Source: CAZAGD01 sp049699975 (GTDB lineage: Bacteria > Desulfobacterota > SM23-61). From it: a stretch of 18,210 bases of DNA. Made by a program: the position numbers and the translations under genes. Position 1 is the first letter of the stretch; every line of letters starts with the position of its first letter. Shown here in pieces: positions 7,572 through 13,990 of the stretch. The notes below the pieces were generated by a model that made no database searches, had not been told where the DNA came from, and was given only the letters and a program-made list of their open reading frames with translations. The DNA is taken from assembly GCA_049699975.1 (NCBI GenBank), contig JBNAWB010000056.1, forward strand, positions 1 through 18,210, in the 5' to 3' direction.

Positions 7572-9209
7572 ATGGAAGCGATGAATTCCCAAGAATTAAA
7601 TTATAAAGACTCAGCAAATTCCGAATATTTTGAATCTTTTCCTGCCAATAAGACCCGGGAATTTGTCCTGGTTCAGAAAATTCAAGGGGCATTGCGAAAT
7701 CTTCCAGATTTTGCAGAAACTTGTAAACAAATTCTGGATGCTTTAATGGATGAAGTAAATGCGGAAAATTGCTCCATTATGCTAAAGGATCCGGTCTCTG
7801 GAGAATTAACTATTCGTGCTGCTCGAGGAAAAAATGAAAGGAAAACTGTTTTTTACCCTGGTTCTTCGCGCGTTGGCAAGAGCTTTAAGCCTGGGGAAGG
7901 AATTGCCGGCTGGGTTTGGCAAGAAGGGAAAGCCGTATTAATAAATGATGTCCATGAAGAACCTCGCTTTGTTGAGGTAGCCGGATTAGGTAATAATGTG
8001 CGTTCTTTAATTTGCCTTCCAATTATGGATAAAGGACAGGTAGTAGGCGTCTTCAACATAAGCCATTCCCAAAAAGGAGCCTTTGACGAAGGCGATAAGC
8101 TTGCTTTGGCTTATATTTCCACGCAAGTGGGCGCGGCCCTTACTTCGGCCAGATTTTTCCTGGAAATGCAGGAGATGAATCGTCTAATGAAAAAGGGCGA
8201 CCGCGACCAGCCCCAAAAAACCTCGGCCACTTTTGTGGAAGTGGGCGAAATGATGGCTCGAGATCAAGGAATTTTTATTTATGCCAGTGAGAAGATGCGG
8301 CGTATCAAGGAGATAATTGACCAGGTGGCCAACACGGATGTTACCGTTTTGATCCAAGGAGAAAGTGGCGTAGGTAAAGAAGTAGTAGCCCGCTCCCTTC
8401 ATCTAAATTCCTTCCGCCGCGATAAACCTTTTGTAAAAGTTAATTGTGCTGCCTTGCCTGCTGAACTTTTGGAAAGCGAGCTCTTTGGTTATGAGAAAGG
8501 AGCTTTTACGGGGGCGTACCGGCGCAAACCAGGCAAATTTGAGCTGGCCAATGGGGGAACTATCTTTTTGGATGAGATAGGAGAAATCAGTCCATATTTG
8601 CAGGCTAAACTTCTGCAAGTAATCCAAGACCATGAATTTTCCCGATTAGGAGGCAAGAATGATGTAAAGGTGGATGTGCGAATCTTAGTGGCTACTAATC
8701 GAAATATTGAACAAGCTGTGAAGGATGGACGTTTTCGGGAAGACTTATATTATCGCCTTAACGTGGTGAATATTACTGTACCTCCTCTACGGGTTAGGAA
8801 GGAAGAAATTCCCGTTTTTATCGAGTATTTTGCTAATAAATTCGCGGCCAAATTTAATAAGCAACCTAAGCCCCTAACTGAAAATTTATGGAAAGCCTTT
8901 TATGAATATCATTGGCCAGGAAATATCCGCGAGTTGGAAAACTTAATCCAGCGCTATATAGTCTTGGGGGATGAAGAAGAGATTATTAGAGAAATAAGCA
9001 ATTTTTCTCGCCAAATTGCTTCTGCGGATAAAGAAATAAAGAGTGGGGTTTCTTTAAAAGAAATTAATAAGGAAAAAACTCGCCAAGTGGAAAGAGAGGC
9101 AATTTGCCGCGCCTTGGAACAAACCAATTGGAACCGAAAGAAGGCTGCCCAATTATTACGAATCAGTTATAAATCGCTTTTAAATAAAATAAAGGAATTA
9201 GGCATTTAA
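7572..9209 (+). CDS. GAF-domain sigma54-dependent activator (NifA/FhlA-like plan)
   Basis: A 545-residue protein. An N-terminal GAF domain (about residues 45-205; GEGIAGWVWQEGKAVLINDV and the NISHSQKGAFDEGDKL region) is joined to a sigma54-interaction AAA+ domain (about 230-460). Walker A is G263-K269 (GESGVGK), GAFTGA is at 310-315 and Walker B is D334-E335. FREDLYYRLNVV carries the arginine-finger region. A Fis-type helix-turn-helix closes the protein (WNRKKAAQLLRISYKSLL). The AAGGAGGT at 7561-7568 is a near-perfect ribosome site for the ATG at 7572. All catalytic motifs are intact. The GAF domain suggests control by a small ligand or redox signal, not by phosphorylation. It is the closest relative in the window of the shorter activator at 9827. 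Confidence 0.93.
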   Translation: MEAMNSQELNYKDSANSEYFESFPANKTREFVLVQKIQGALRNLPDFAETCKQILDALMDEVNAENCSIMLKDPVSGELTIRAARGKNERKTVFYPGSSRVGKSFKPGEGIAGWVWQEGKAVLINDVHEEPRFVEVAGLGNNVRSLICLPIMDKGQVVGVFNISHSQKGAFDEGDKLALAYISTQVGAALTSARFFLEMQEMNRLMKKGDRDQPQKTSATFVEVGEMMARDQGIFIYASEKMRRIKEIIDQVANTDVTVLIQGESGVGKEVVARSLHLNSFRRDKPFVKVNCAALPAELLESELFGYEKGAFTGAYRRKPGKFELANGGTIFLDEIGEISPYLQAKLLQVIQDHEFSRLGGKNDVKVDVRILVATNRNIEQAVKDGRFREDLYYRLNVVNITVPPLRVRKEEIPVFIEYFANKFAAKFNKQPKPLTENLWKAFYEYHWPGNIRELENLIQRYIVLGDEEEIIREISNFSRQIASADKEIKSGVSLKEINKEKTRQVEREAICRALEQTNWNRKKAAQLLRISYKSLLNKIKELGI

Positions 9210-9216
9210 AAAAATG

Positions 9217-9310
9217 GGACGCAGATTTGCGCCGATTTCCACGGAAAATGAACTTTTTAAATTAAATAAGTTTTTAAAAATCTTCGTTAGATCTGCGTTC
9301 ATCTGCGTCC
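9217..9310. repeat. Inverted pair of CGCAGAT decamer repeats
   Basis: GGACGCAGAT (9217-9226) and ATCTGCGTCC (9301-9310) are perfect 10-bp inverted arms of two facing decamer arrays (about 9217-9250 and 9280-9310). The pair begins 8 bp after the stop of the GAF activator and could form a long hairpin in its mRNA 3' end. Confidence 0.7.
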
Positions 9311-9370
9311 AGATAGAATCTGTCCCCTGTTTTCTTTTTCCTTGGAGCCTGTGTCGCAGCCGCTTTTTCG

Positions 9371-9461
9371 TCATGGCGAGCGACCCCGCACTTGCTGCGG
9401 GGGAGCGTGGCCATCTCTTTATTATGAGAACGCCACGGTCGTTACGCTCCCTCGCGACGAC
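9371..9461 (+). repeat. MITE-like dispersed element, copy A
   Basis: A 91-bp element starting TCATGGCGAGCG and ending CTCGCGACGAC, so its ends are imperfect inverted repeats. Inside are further short palindromes (CCCCGCA facing TGCGGGG, and GAGCGTGGC facing GCCACGGTC). A close copy with one 1-bp length difference is at 13649-13740. Open frames crossing it are not genes: no conserved domain is seen and their sequence is repeat-derived. Confidence 0.8.
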
Positions 9462-9766
9462 ATTATTACTCAGTCTCTTAGGCGAGAGTCGCTAAAACTC
9501 GACCAGGGGAGAAAGTCGAAATCGATTCGTACCGAGGGGAAGGGATATTTTATTACAAAAAAAGGAAATTTTTCGGAAAAGAATTTAAAGATGGAAAATT
9601 TAATTCAATTTTGAGCAAAATGGAAATTTCTTACCATTTTTTTCTAAAAAAATTCCACTTTCTCCAAACTTGGGAAGTAAATGTATCCATAGAGAATTAA
9701 AAATTTATAAAAAATTTATTTTTAATTGTACGGAGTTAGAATCCTGGGGCAGATTTTTTGTTTTGA
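9462..9766. other. A+T-rich intergenic region, no gene seen
   Basis: Between the MITE-like element and the sigma54 promoter I see no convincing coding region. The region is A+T-rich in its second half and includes a GAAATTTC palindrome at 9623-9630. Activator (enhancer) binding sites for the promoter at 9767 would be expected about 80-150 bp upstream of it, within this stretch, but none can be named from one sequence. Confidence 0.5.
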
Positions 9767-9782
9767 TGGCACTGAGATTGCT
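9767..9782 (+). promoter_or_regulatory. Sigma54 (-24/-12) promoter
   Basis: TGGCAC (9767-9772), five bases, then TTGCT (9778-9782). The GG at 9768-9769 and GC at 9780-9781 are separated by exactly 10 bases, matching the sigma54 consensus. Transcription would begin near 9793, about 35 bp before the ATG of the short activator gene at 9827. It is the best promoter match in the window. Confidence 0.85.
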
Positions 9783-9826
9783 CCATATATAGTTTGCTTT
9801 AAAATAAACTGATCATAATCATTGGC

Positions 9827-10828
9827 ATGCGCAATATATTCCAAGTTTTTTTCAGTAACTGCGCCAAGATGAATAGGATTAAAACTATTATAGAAGAAAT
9901 AGCAGGCACAGATATTACCGTCTTAATTAAAGGGGAAACGGGAACTGGAAAAGAGCTGGTAGCCCAGGCAATTCACTTAAATTCTCCGCGAAAGGAAAAA
10001 CCGTTCATTAAAGTAAATTGTGCGGCCATTCCGGCCACCCTTTTAGAAAGCGAGCTTTTTGGTTTTGAGAGAGGAGCCTTTACCGGGGCCCACATGCAAA
10101 AACCAGGAAAATTTGAGTTGGCCAATGGAGGAACTCTTCTCCTTAATGATATTGGAGAGATTGATATTACGCTCCAACCTAAACTTCTCCAAGTCTTGCA
10201 AGATGGAGAGTTTTCTCGACTCGGCGGGAAAAAAGATATTGCTGTTAATACGCGGGTTATAGCGACCACTAAAGATAATTTAGAAAGATATATGCAAGAA
10301 GGGAAGTTTAGAGAAGATCTTTTCTTCAGGATAAATGTGGTGAGCATTACTCTTCCGCCTTTGCGAGAGCGGAAAAGTCAGATTCTCCCTCTTTCCTTAT
10401 TTTTCTTTAATCATTATTGCCAAAAGTTCCAGAAATCAGCTTCCTGGATTTCTGCCAAAACTATCAATTGCTTTAAGGAGTATAGTTGGCCAGGCAATAT
10501 AAGGGAATTAGAGAATATGATTAAAAGGATTATTCTTTTTGGTGAAGATGCAGCCATGGCTGGATGGCGAGAAAATAAAAACAACCTTGATGATGTAAAT
10601 CATGTGGGATCTGAGAATTTGCTTCAGAATGGAATAAATGGGTTGCCGAATTATAATTTAAAAAAGGTAAAAAAGGAAGCCGTAGAAACGGCCGAGAAAG
10701 GATTAATTAAAAAGACGCTGGCGGAGACGCATTGGAATAGAAAAGAAGCGGCTAAACTTTTAAACATAAGTTATAAAGCTCTGCTCTATAAAATTCAGAA
10801 GTACAACCTCAACGGTTGGAGGAGTTAA
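9827..10828 (+). CDS. Sigma54 activator without sensory domain, altered Walker B
   Basis: A 333-residue protein that starts almost directly with the sigma54-interaction AAA+ domain and ends with a Fis-type helix-turn-helix (WNRKEAAKLLNISYKALL). Walker A G36-K42 (GETGTGK) and GAFTGA 83-88 are intact. The Walker B D-E pair, present in both other activators here, is N107-D108 (GTLLLNDIGE). The sensor I T-N is T-T (ATTKDN). The Walker B change would be expected to weaken or abolish ATP hydrolysis while keeping nucleotide binding and the sigma54 loop. A consensus sigma54 promoter lies 45 bp upstream. No strong ribosome site is seen; ATG 9869 is an alternative start, but the longer form aligns better with the linker of the GAF activator. 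It could be a self-limiting modulator or a weak activator. Confidence 0.9.
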   Translation: MRNIFQVFFSNCAKMNRIKTIIEEIAGTDITVLIKGETGTGKELVAQAIHLNSPRKEKPFIKVNCAAIPATLLESELFGFERGAFTGAHMQKPGKFELANGGTLLLNDIGEIDITLQPKLLQVLQDGEFSRLGGKKDIAVNTRVIATTKDNLERYMQEGKFREDLFFRINVVSITLPPLRERKSQILPLSLFFFNHYCQKFQKSASWISAKTINCFKEYSWPGNIRELENMIKRIILFGEDAAMAGWRENKNNLDDVNHVGSENLLQNGINGLPNYNLKKVKKEAVETAEKGLIKKTLAETHWNRKEAAKLLNISYKALLYKIQKYNLNGWRS

Positions 10829-10852
10829 ATAAATTTTCAAGGGGCGAGCAGG

Positions 10853-11302
10853 ATGGAGAAAATGGGCGGTGGCTATGAAGGAAGAGAGTTGGGTCGTATT
10901 TTGAATCGGGAGCTTTTTCTTTACCTGCTGGATCTGGAGGTGAAAAGGGCCCGCAGGTATCAGGAGTTTTTCTGTGTTTTAGTCATGAATCTTTGTTGTT
11001 TAACTAATCAGGACAATGGCCACAACCAACAGAGTTGTTTCGAAATCTTATCAAATTTAGTGAGCGATGAATTTCGGGATAGTGACATTTTAGGGAATTT
11101 AAGTGAAGAGCGCATAGCTGCCATTCTCCCTTATGCCGATGGATCAGCAGCCGCTGTGGCACGAGCGCGATTTGAAGGAAGCTTGAAGTACTGCGATTTT
11201 GAAAAAGCCGGTTATGCAGTGAAGATCGACCAGATTTGCTTCCCGGCTGATGGGACAGATGTTAATGACTTGATCAAGAGAGTTGTAAATGCCCATCCTT
11301 AA
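10853..11302 (+). CDS. Stand-alone degenerate GGDEF-like protein
   Basis: A 149-residue protein that matches the GGDEF fold and is closest here to the C-terminal half of the protein at 5363. It has an N-terminal helix with KRARRYQEFFCVLVMN, then DSDILGN and AAILPYAD where catalytic members have R-D, the GGDEF loop and LLPET. The signature loop reads SEERI, and the strand-1 metal ligand is absent (VLVMNLCC). Cyclase activity is therefore not expected. It might bind a nucleotide or partner. The gene lies 24 bp after the short activator and 16 bp before the export gene, so it probably shares their transcript. Start 10853 is used; ATG 10862 is also possible. Confidence 0.75.
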   Translation: MEKMGGGYEGRELGRILNRELFLYLLDLEVKRARRYQEFFCVLVMNLCCLTNQDNGHNQQSCFEILSNLVSDEFRDSDILGNLSEERIAAILPYADGSAAAVARARFEGSLKYCDFEKAGYAVKIDQICFPADGTDVNDLIKRVVNAHP

Positions 11303-11318
11303 ACTTTATGGTGACTCG

Positions 11319-11927
11319 ATGAGAAAAATAATTTTTTTCCCAATATTATTTAGCGTGGTAATTTTTCCGGCTCTGCTCATTGCTCAGCAGGAGAAAGAGA
11401 TTTTCGAGAAAAAGCAAGCTCAAAGTGAGATTAAGGCTGATGTGACCAATTACGTCATCGGCCCCGAGGATGTCCTTTATATTCATGTTTGGAGAGAAGA
11501 GCTTTTGTCGCGGACTGTGCCTGTACGAATGGATGGTAATATTTCTCTCCCCCTCATAGATGAAGTTCAAGCAGCGGGCCTAACTCCTTTACAATTAAAA
11601 GAAATACTCGTTGAGAAACTAAAAAAATTTATCGACGAACCAAACGTATCCGTAATTGTCATGGAAGCCAATAGTCATAAGGTTTTTGTGTCAGGGCAGG
11701 TAAGAAATCCAGGGGTATATCGGTTGCGGAGCCAGACGTCGATTTTACAAATTATTCCTATGGCCGGTGGTTTTACCGAATGGGCTAACCAAAAGAAAAT
11801 TTTAGTAATCCGCAAAGAAGGTGGGAAAGAAAAAAGGATCATCGTCAATTATAAAAAAATTATAGAAGGCCAGGAGCCCGAAGGGAACTTTCTGCTGAAA
11901 CCAGGAGACACCATTATAGTGCCCTAA
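11319..11927 (+). CDS. Polysaccharide export protein, Wza/EpsE-like (Poly_export plus SLBB)
   Basis: A 202-residue exported protein. Residues 1-23 form a signal peptide (basic MRK, hydrophobic core, cleavage near LLIAQ) without a lipobox. A Poly_export domain follows from about residue 43 (YVIGPEDVLYIHVW, then VRMDGNISLPLIDEVQAAGLT). A SLBB-type domain begins near 120 (KVFVSGQVRNPGVYRL) and ends with KPGDTIIVP. It is much shorter than E. coli Wza, as is usual for export proteins of XrtA-type loci, and has no C-terminal membrane helix. The expected role is the periplasmic/outer-membrane channel component for EPS export. ATG 11319, preceded by GGTGA, begins the signal peptide cleanly; a longer frame from 11289 would add ten residues and overlap the preceding gene. 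Confidence 0.9.
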   Translation: MRKIIFFPILFSVVIFPALLIAQQEKEIFEKKQAQSEIKADVTNYVIGPEDVLYIHVWREELLSRTVPVRMDGNISLPLIDEVQAAGLTPLQLKEILVEKLKKFIDEPNVSVIVMEANSHKVFVSGQVRNPGVYRLRSQTSILQIIPMAGGFTEWANQKKILVIRKEGGKEKRIIVNYKKIIEGQEPEGNFLLKPGDTIIVP

Positions 11928-11970
11928 AGACCGTAAGGCGTCAGGCGCAAGGCGCGAGAGCGTAAAGACC
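11926..11970 (+). repeat. GCGTAAG-type heptamer repeat
   Basis: Units such as CGTAAGG, CGTCAGG, CGCAAGG and CGCGAGA repeat with a period near 7 bp directly after the stop of the export gene. The reverse complement of this family (ACGCCTT) forms the arrays at 12251-12292 and 17301-17323. From 11971 to 12078 I see no gene. Confidence 0.7.
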
Positions 11971-12078
11971 CAAAAGCATGGAACGGGGAATAGGATACAT
12001 AAAGGGAAAGATAATGGGCGTTAATGGAAGAGAAAATGCAAGTTATGAGTTGCGAGTTTTAAATAAAAAGGGGGAATG

Positions 12079-13572
12079 ATGGAAAAATCAAATTATGACG
12101 CGACCATGAGTAATATTAAGCTGCATCTCTGCATCACTGCACTACTTAACCATTACTTAACTGCATCACTGCATCACTGCATCACTTCTTTTCGCTCTGC
12201 GCTCTACGCTATGCGCTATGCGTTTTTAGCCTTTTTCTCTTTGTTTTTTTACGCCTTACGCCTTGCGCCTTACGCCTTGCGCCTTACGCCTTGCCTTTTA
12301 TTATTTTATTCCAGTTTGGCTTTTGCCGATGTTTCTGATTTCTTAAGTATGTTTCATCCATACATAACAGTCCAAGAAGAATATAACGATAACATTTATT
12401 TAACCCGCGACAACAAAAAAGATGATTTTATTACTACCATTTCTCCTGGCCTAAGATTTTCTACCTCGCCGGCCAGAGTAACAACCCCAGGGCAGATTAT
12501 TAGCGCTCCAGAGAGACCTGCCGGGCTTGATTTAGACTATCGTTTAGGACTGGTTTATTATGCCCGGGAAAAAGAAAATGATTATGTTAGCCACGAGGGA
12601 ACCCTTAATACTTGGTATACCTTTCAACGCCGGCTAACTATTAGGCTGAGGGATTATTTTATTCGGTCAGAGGAGCCGAGAGAGAGAGAATATATTGAAG
12701 GGGCTTTGCCGGAACAATATATATTAGGCACACAAAGGCAGAGATATATTTATTGGCGAAATGTTCTGGAACCTTCCTTAGAATATCGATTTGGGCCAGA
12801 AGATAGAATCTCCTTAAACTACCGTAACAATTATTACGAGACTAAAGATCCAGCTGCTGAAGATAGCCGGGAGAATTTTATAAGCCCCCGAATTATGTAT
12901 TGGTTCACTATTCGGCACGGCGTGTTATTCGAATATGGATTTACCCATGGCGACTTCGAGCGTTCCGCTGATTTCGTAGGTCATAATCTTCGCGGCCGAT
13001 ATACTTATAGATTTAATCCACGCACTTCAGCTTTTGGGGAATATGTCTTTGTCAAAAGAGATTTTGATTTTCCAGGGATAGACTATGAAGTTAATAACCC
13101 GAGTATTGGTATTGAACATGCTTTTAGCCCAACTTTTTCAGGCAGGGCCCAGGTTGGATATTTCTGGCAGAAGCCAGAGAGAGGATCATCAACAGATGGT
13201 TTTTTCTTCGATATAGGGGCTACTCAGCGCCTGCCGAAAACAGTTTTTAACATTTCTTTGCAAGGCGGTTATCGGGAAGATTTTTTCACGGCTGAGAACC
13301 TCGGCTTTACAAAATACTATCGATTGCTGGCTTCTTTGACCCATAACTTAGAACCGAGATTTTCTTTAGGAGCTTCAGGGGCTTTAGAGAGAGCAGAATA
13401 TTTGACTGACAGAAAAGACTGGTTATATAGCATTCGCGGCTTTGCCAATTACCAGATCCTTCGCTGGTTAAATTTGTCTTTCGAAGCTATGCATCGGGCA
13501 AACGATTCCAATGTGGATATTGAAGAATATAAAGAAAATAGAATCCTTTTGCGCCTCAGCGCAACTTTATGA
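12079..13572 (+). CDS. Outer-membrane beta-barrel protein of the EPS locus
   Basis: A 497-residue product from ATG 12079, supported by a G-rich ribosome-like site at 12070-12074. A signal-like hydrophobic stretch begins at an in-frame ATG at 12211 and ends at SSLAFA, so the mature protein would start with the Asp at 12328. The mature part has many alternating aromatic/polar strands (for example YIYWRNVLEPSLEYRFG) and periplasmic-turn/loop spacing typical of a large barrel. It resembles the putative beta-barrel porins (BBP2-type, EpsL-like) of EPS loci. It probably forms the outer-membrane passage or anchor for the polymer. Oddly, residues before the signal core and part of the signal itself are encoded by dispersed octamer and heptamer repeats (12121-12292), so the true start (12079 or 12211) is uncertain. 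Confidence 0.8.
   Translation: MEKSNYDATMSNIKLHLCITALLNHYLTASLHHCITSFRSALYAMRYAFLAFFSLFFYALRLAPYALRLTPCLLLFYSSLAFADVSDFLSMFHPYITVQEEYNDNIYLTRDNKKDDFITTISPGLRFSTSPARVTTPGQIISAPERPAGLDLDYRLGLVYYAREKENDYVSHEGTLNTWYTFQRRLTIRLRDYFIRSEEPREREYIEGALPEQYILGTQRQRYIYWRNVLEPSLEYRFGPEDRISLNYRNNYYETKDPAAEDSRENFISPRIMYWFTIRHGVLFEYGFTHGDFERSADFVGHNLRGRYTYRFNPRTSAFGEYVFVKRDFDFPGIDYEVNNPSIGIEHAFSPTFSGRAQVGYFWQKPERGSSTDGFFFDIGATQRLPKTVFNISLQGGYREDFFTAENLGFTKYYRLLASLTHNLEPRFSLGASGALERAEYLTDRKDWLYSIRGFANYQILRWLNLSFEAMHRANDSNVDIEEYKENRILLRLSATL
12121..12292 (+). repeat. Composite repeat: CTGCATCA octamers, then ACGCCTT heptamers
   Basis: CTGCATCA-type octamers at 12121-12187 are followed by CGCTMTGCGC-like units, then six perfect-period heptamers (ACGCCTT or GCGCCTT) at 12251-12292. 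Three heptamers equal 21 bp, so the array reads as a seven-residue repeat (YALRLAP) in the barrel frame. The same order of repeats is found at 17128-17323. Confidence 0.85.
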
Positions 13573-13648
13573 GATGGTACGTAAATGAACAAAGATTTAG
13601 TCTCCCCGTTCCTCTTGCTTTGGAGATTGTGTCGCGGCCACTTTTTAC

Positions 13649-13740
13649 TCATGGCGAGCGACCCCGCACTTGATGCGGGGGAGCGTGGCCATCTCTTTAT
13701 TTACGAGATCGCCACGGTCGCTCCGCTCCCTCGCGATGAC
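13649..13740 (+). repeat. MITE-like dispersed element, copy B
   Basis: A 92-bp close copy of the element at 9371-9461 in the same orientation, beginning TCATGGCGAGCG and ending CTCGCGATGAC. Similarity extends about 30 bp upstream into both left flanks (TTGGAG, GTGTCGC). The span 13573-13990 holds only repeats, with no supported gene. Confidence 0.8.
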
Positions 13741-13815
13741 AATATGACACAGCTTCTTGGGGGGAGAGGAACTATTTTAATTTTTTTTCCCTGGTGGGGA
13801 GGAACAACTTACATT

Positions 13816-13888
13816 CTCCTTTCCCCTTGAGGGAGAGGAACCACTTACACTCGCCTCTCCCCTTGGGGGAGAGGATTAAGGTGAGGGG
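13816..13888. repeat. Two partial copies of the C/G-rich palindrome
   Basis: CCCCTTGAGGGAGAGG (about 13823-13838) and CTCTCCCCTTGGGGGAGAG followed by GGTGAGGGG (about 13855-13888) are partial, tandem relatives of the element at 5243-5293. Confidence 0.65.
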
Positions 13889-13939
13889 AATAAGAGGGGA
13901 ATAAAATGAATTATTTTTTATTAAATAAAATTATATTTC

Positions 13940-13969
13940 ATCAGCGTTTATCTGCGCTAATCTGCGTCC
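13940..13969 (-). repeat. CGCAGAT decamer repeat, reverse orientation
   Basis: AGCGTTT, TCTGCGC and TCTGCGTCC units with 10-bp spacing. This is the reverse complement of the family at 2408-2438. It lies just upstream of the ribosome site of the chain-length determinant gene. Confidence 0.75.
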
Positions 13970-13990
13970 TATAAATCAAAGGAGATTGCC

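Noticed and set aside
7297..7692. Minus-strand frames with LVFLVS repeats
   Set aside because: They are translations of the 9-mer tandem array; low-complexity and overlapping the GAF activator start.
9214..9614. Two overlapping plus-strand frames after the GAF activator
   Set aside because: They cross decamer repeats and the MITE-like element; no domain, no good ribosome site, composition follows the repeats.
13585..13830. Small plus-strand frame after the barrel gene
   Set aside because: It consists of MITE copy B and part of the C/G-rich palindrome; similarity to the 9214 frame is due to the shared repeat.
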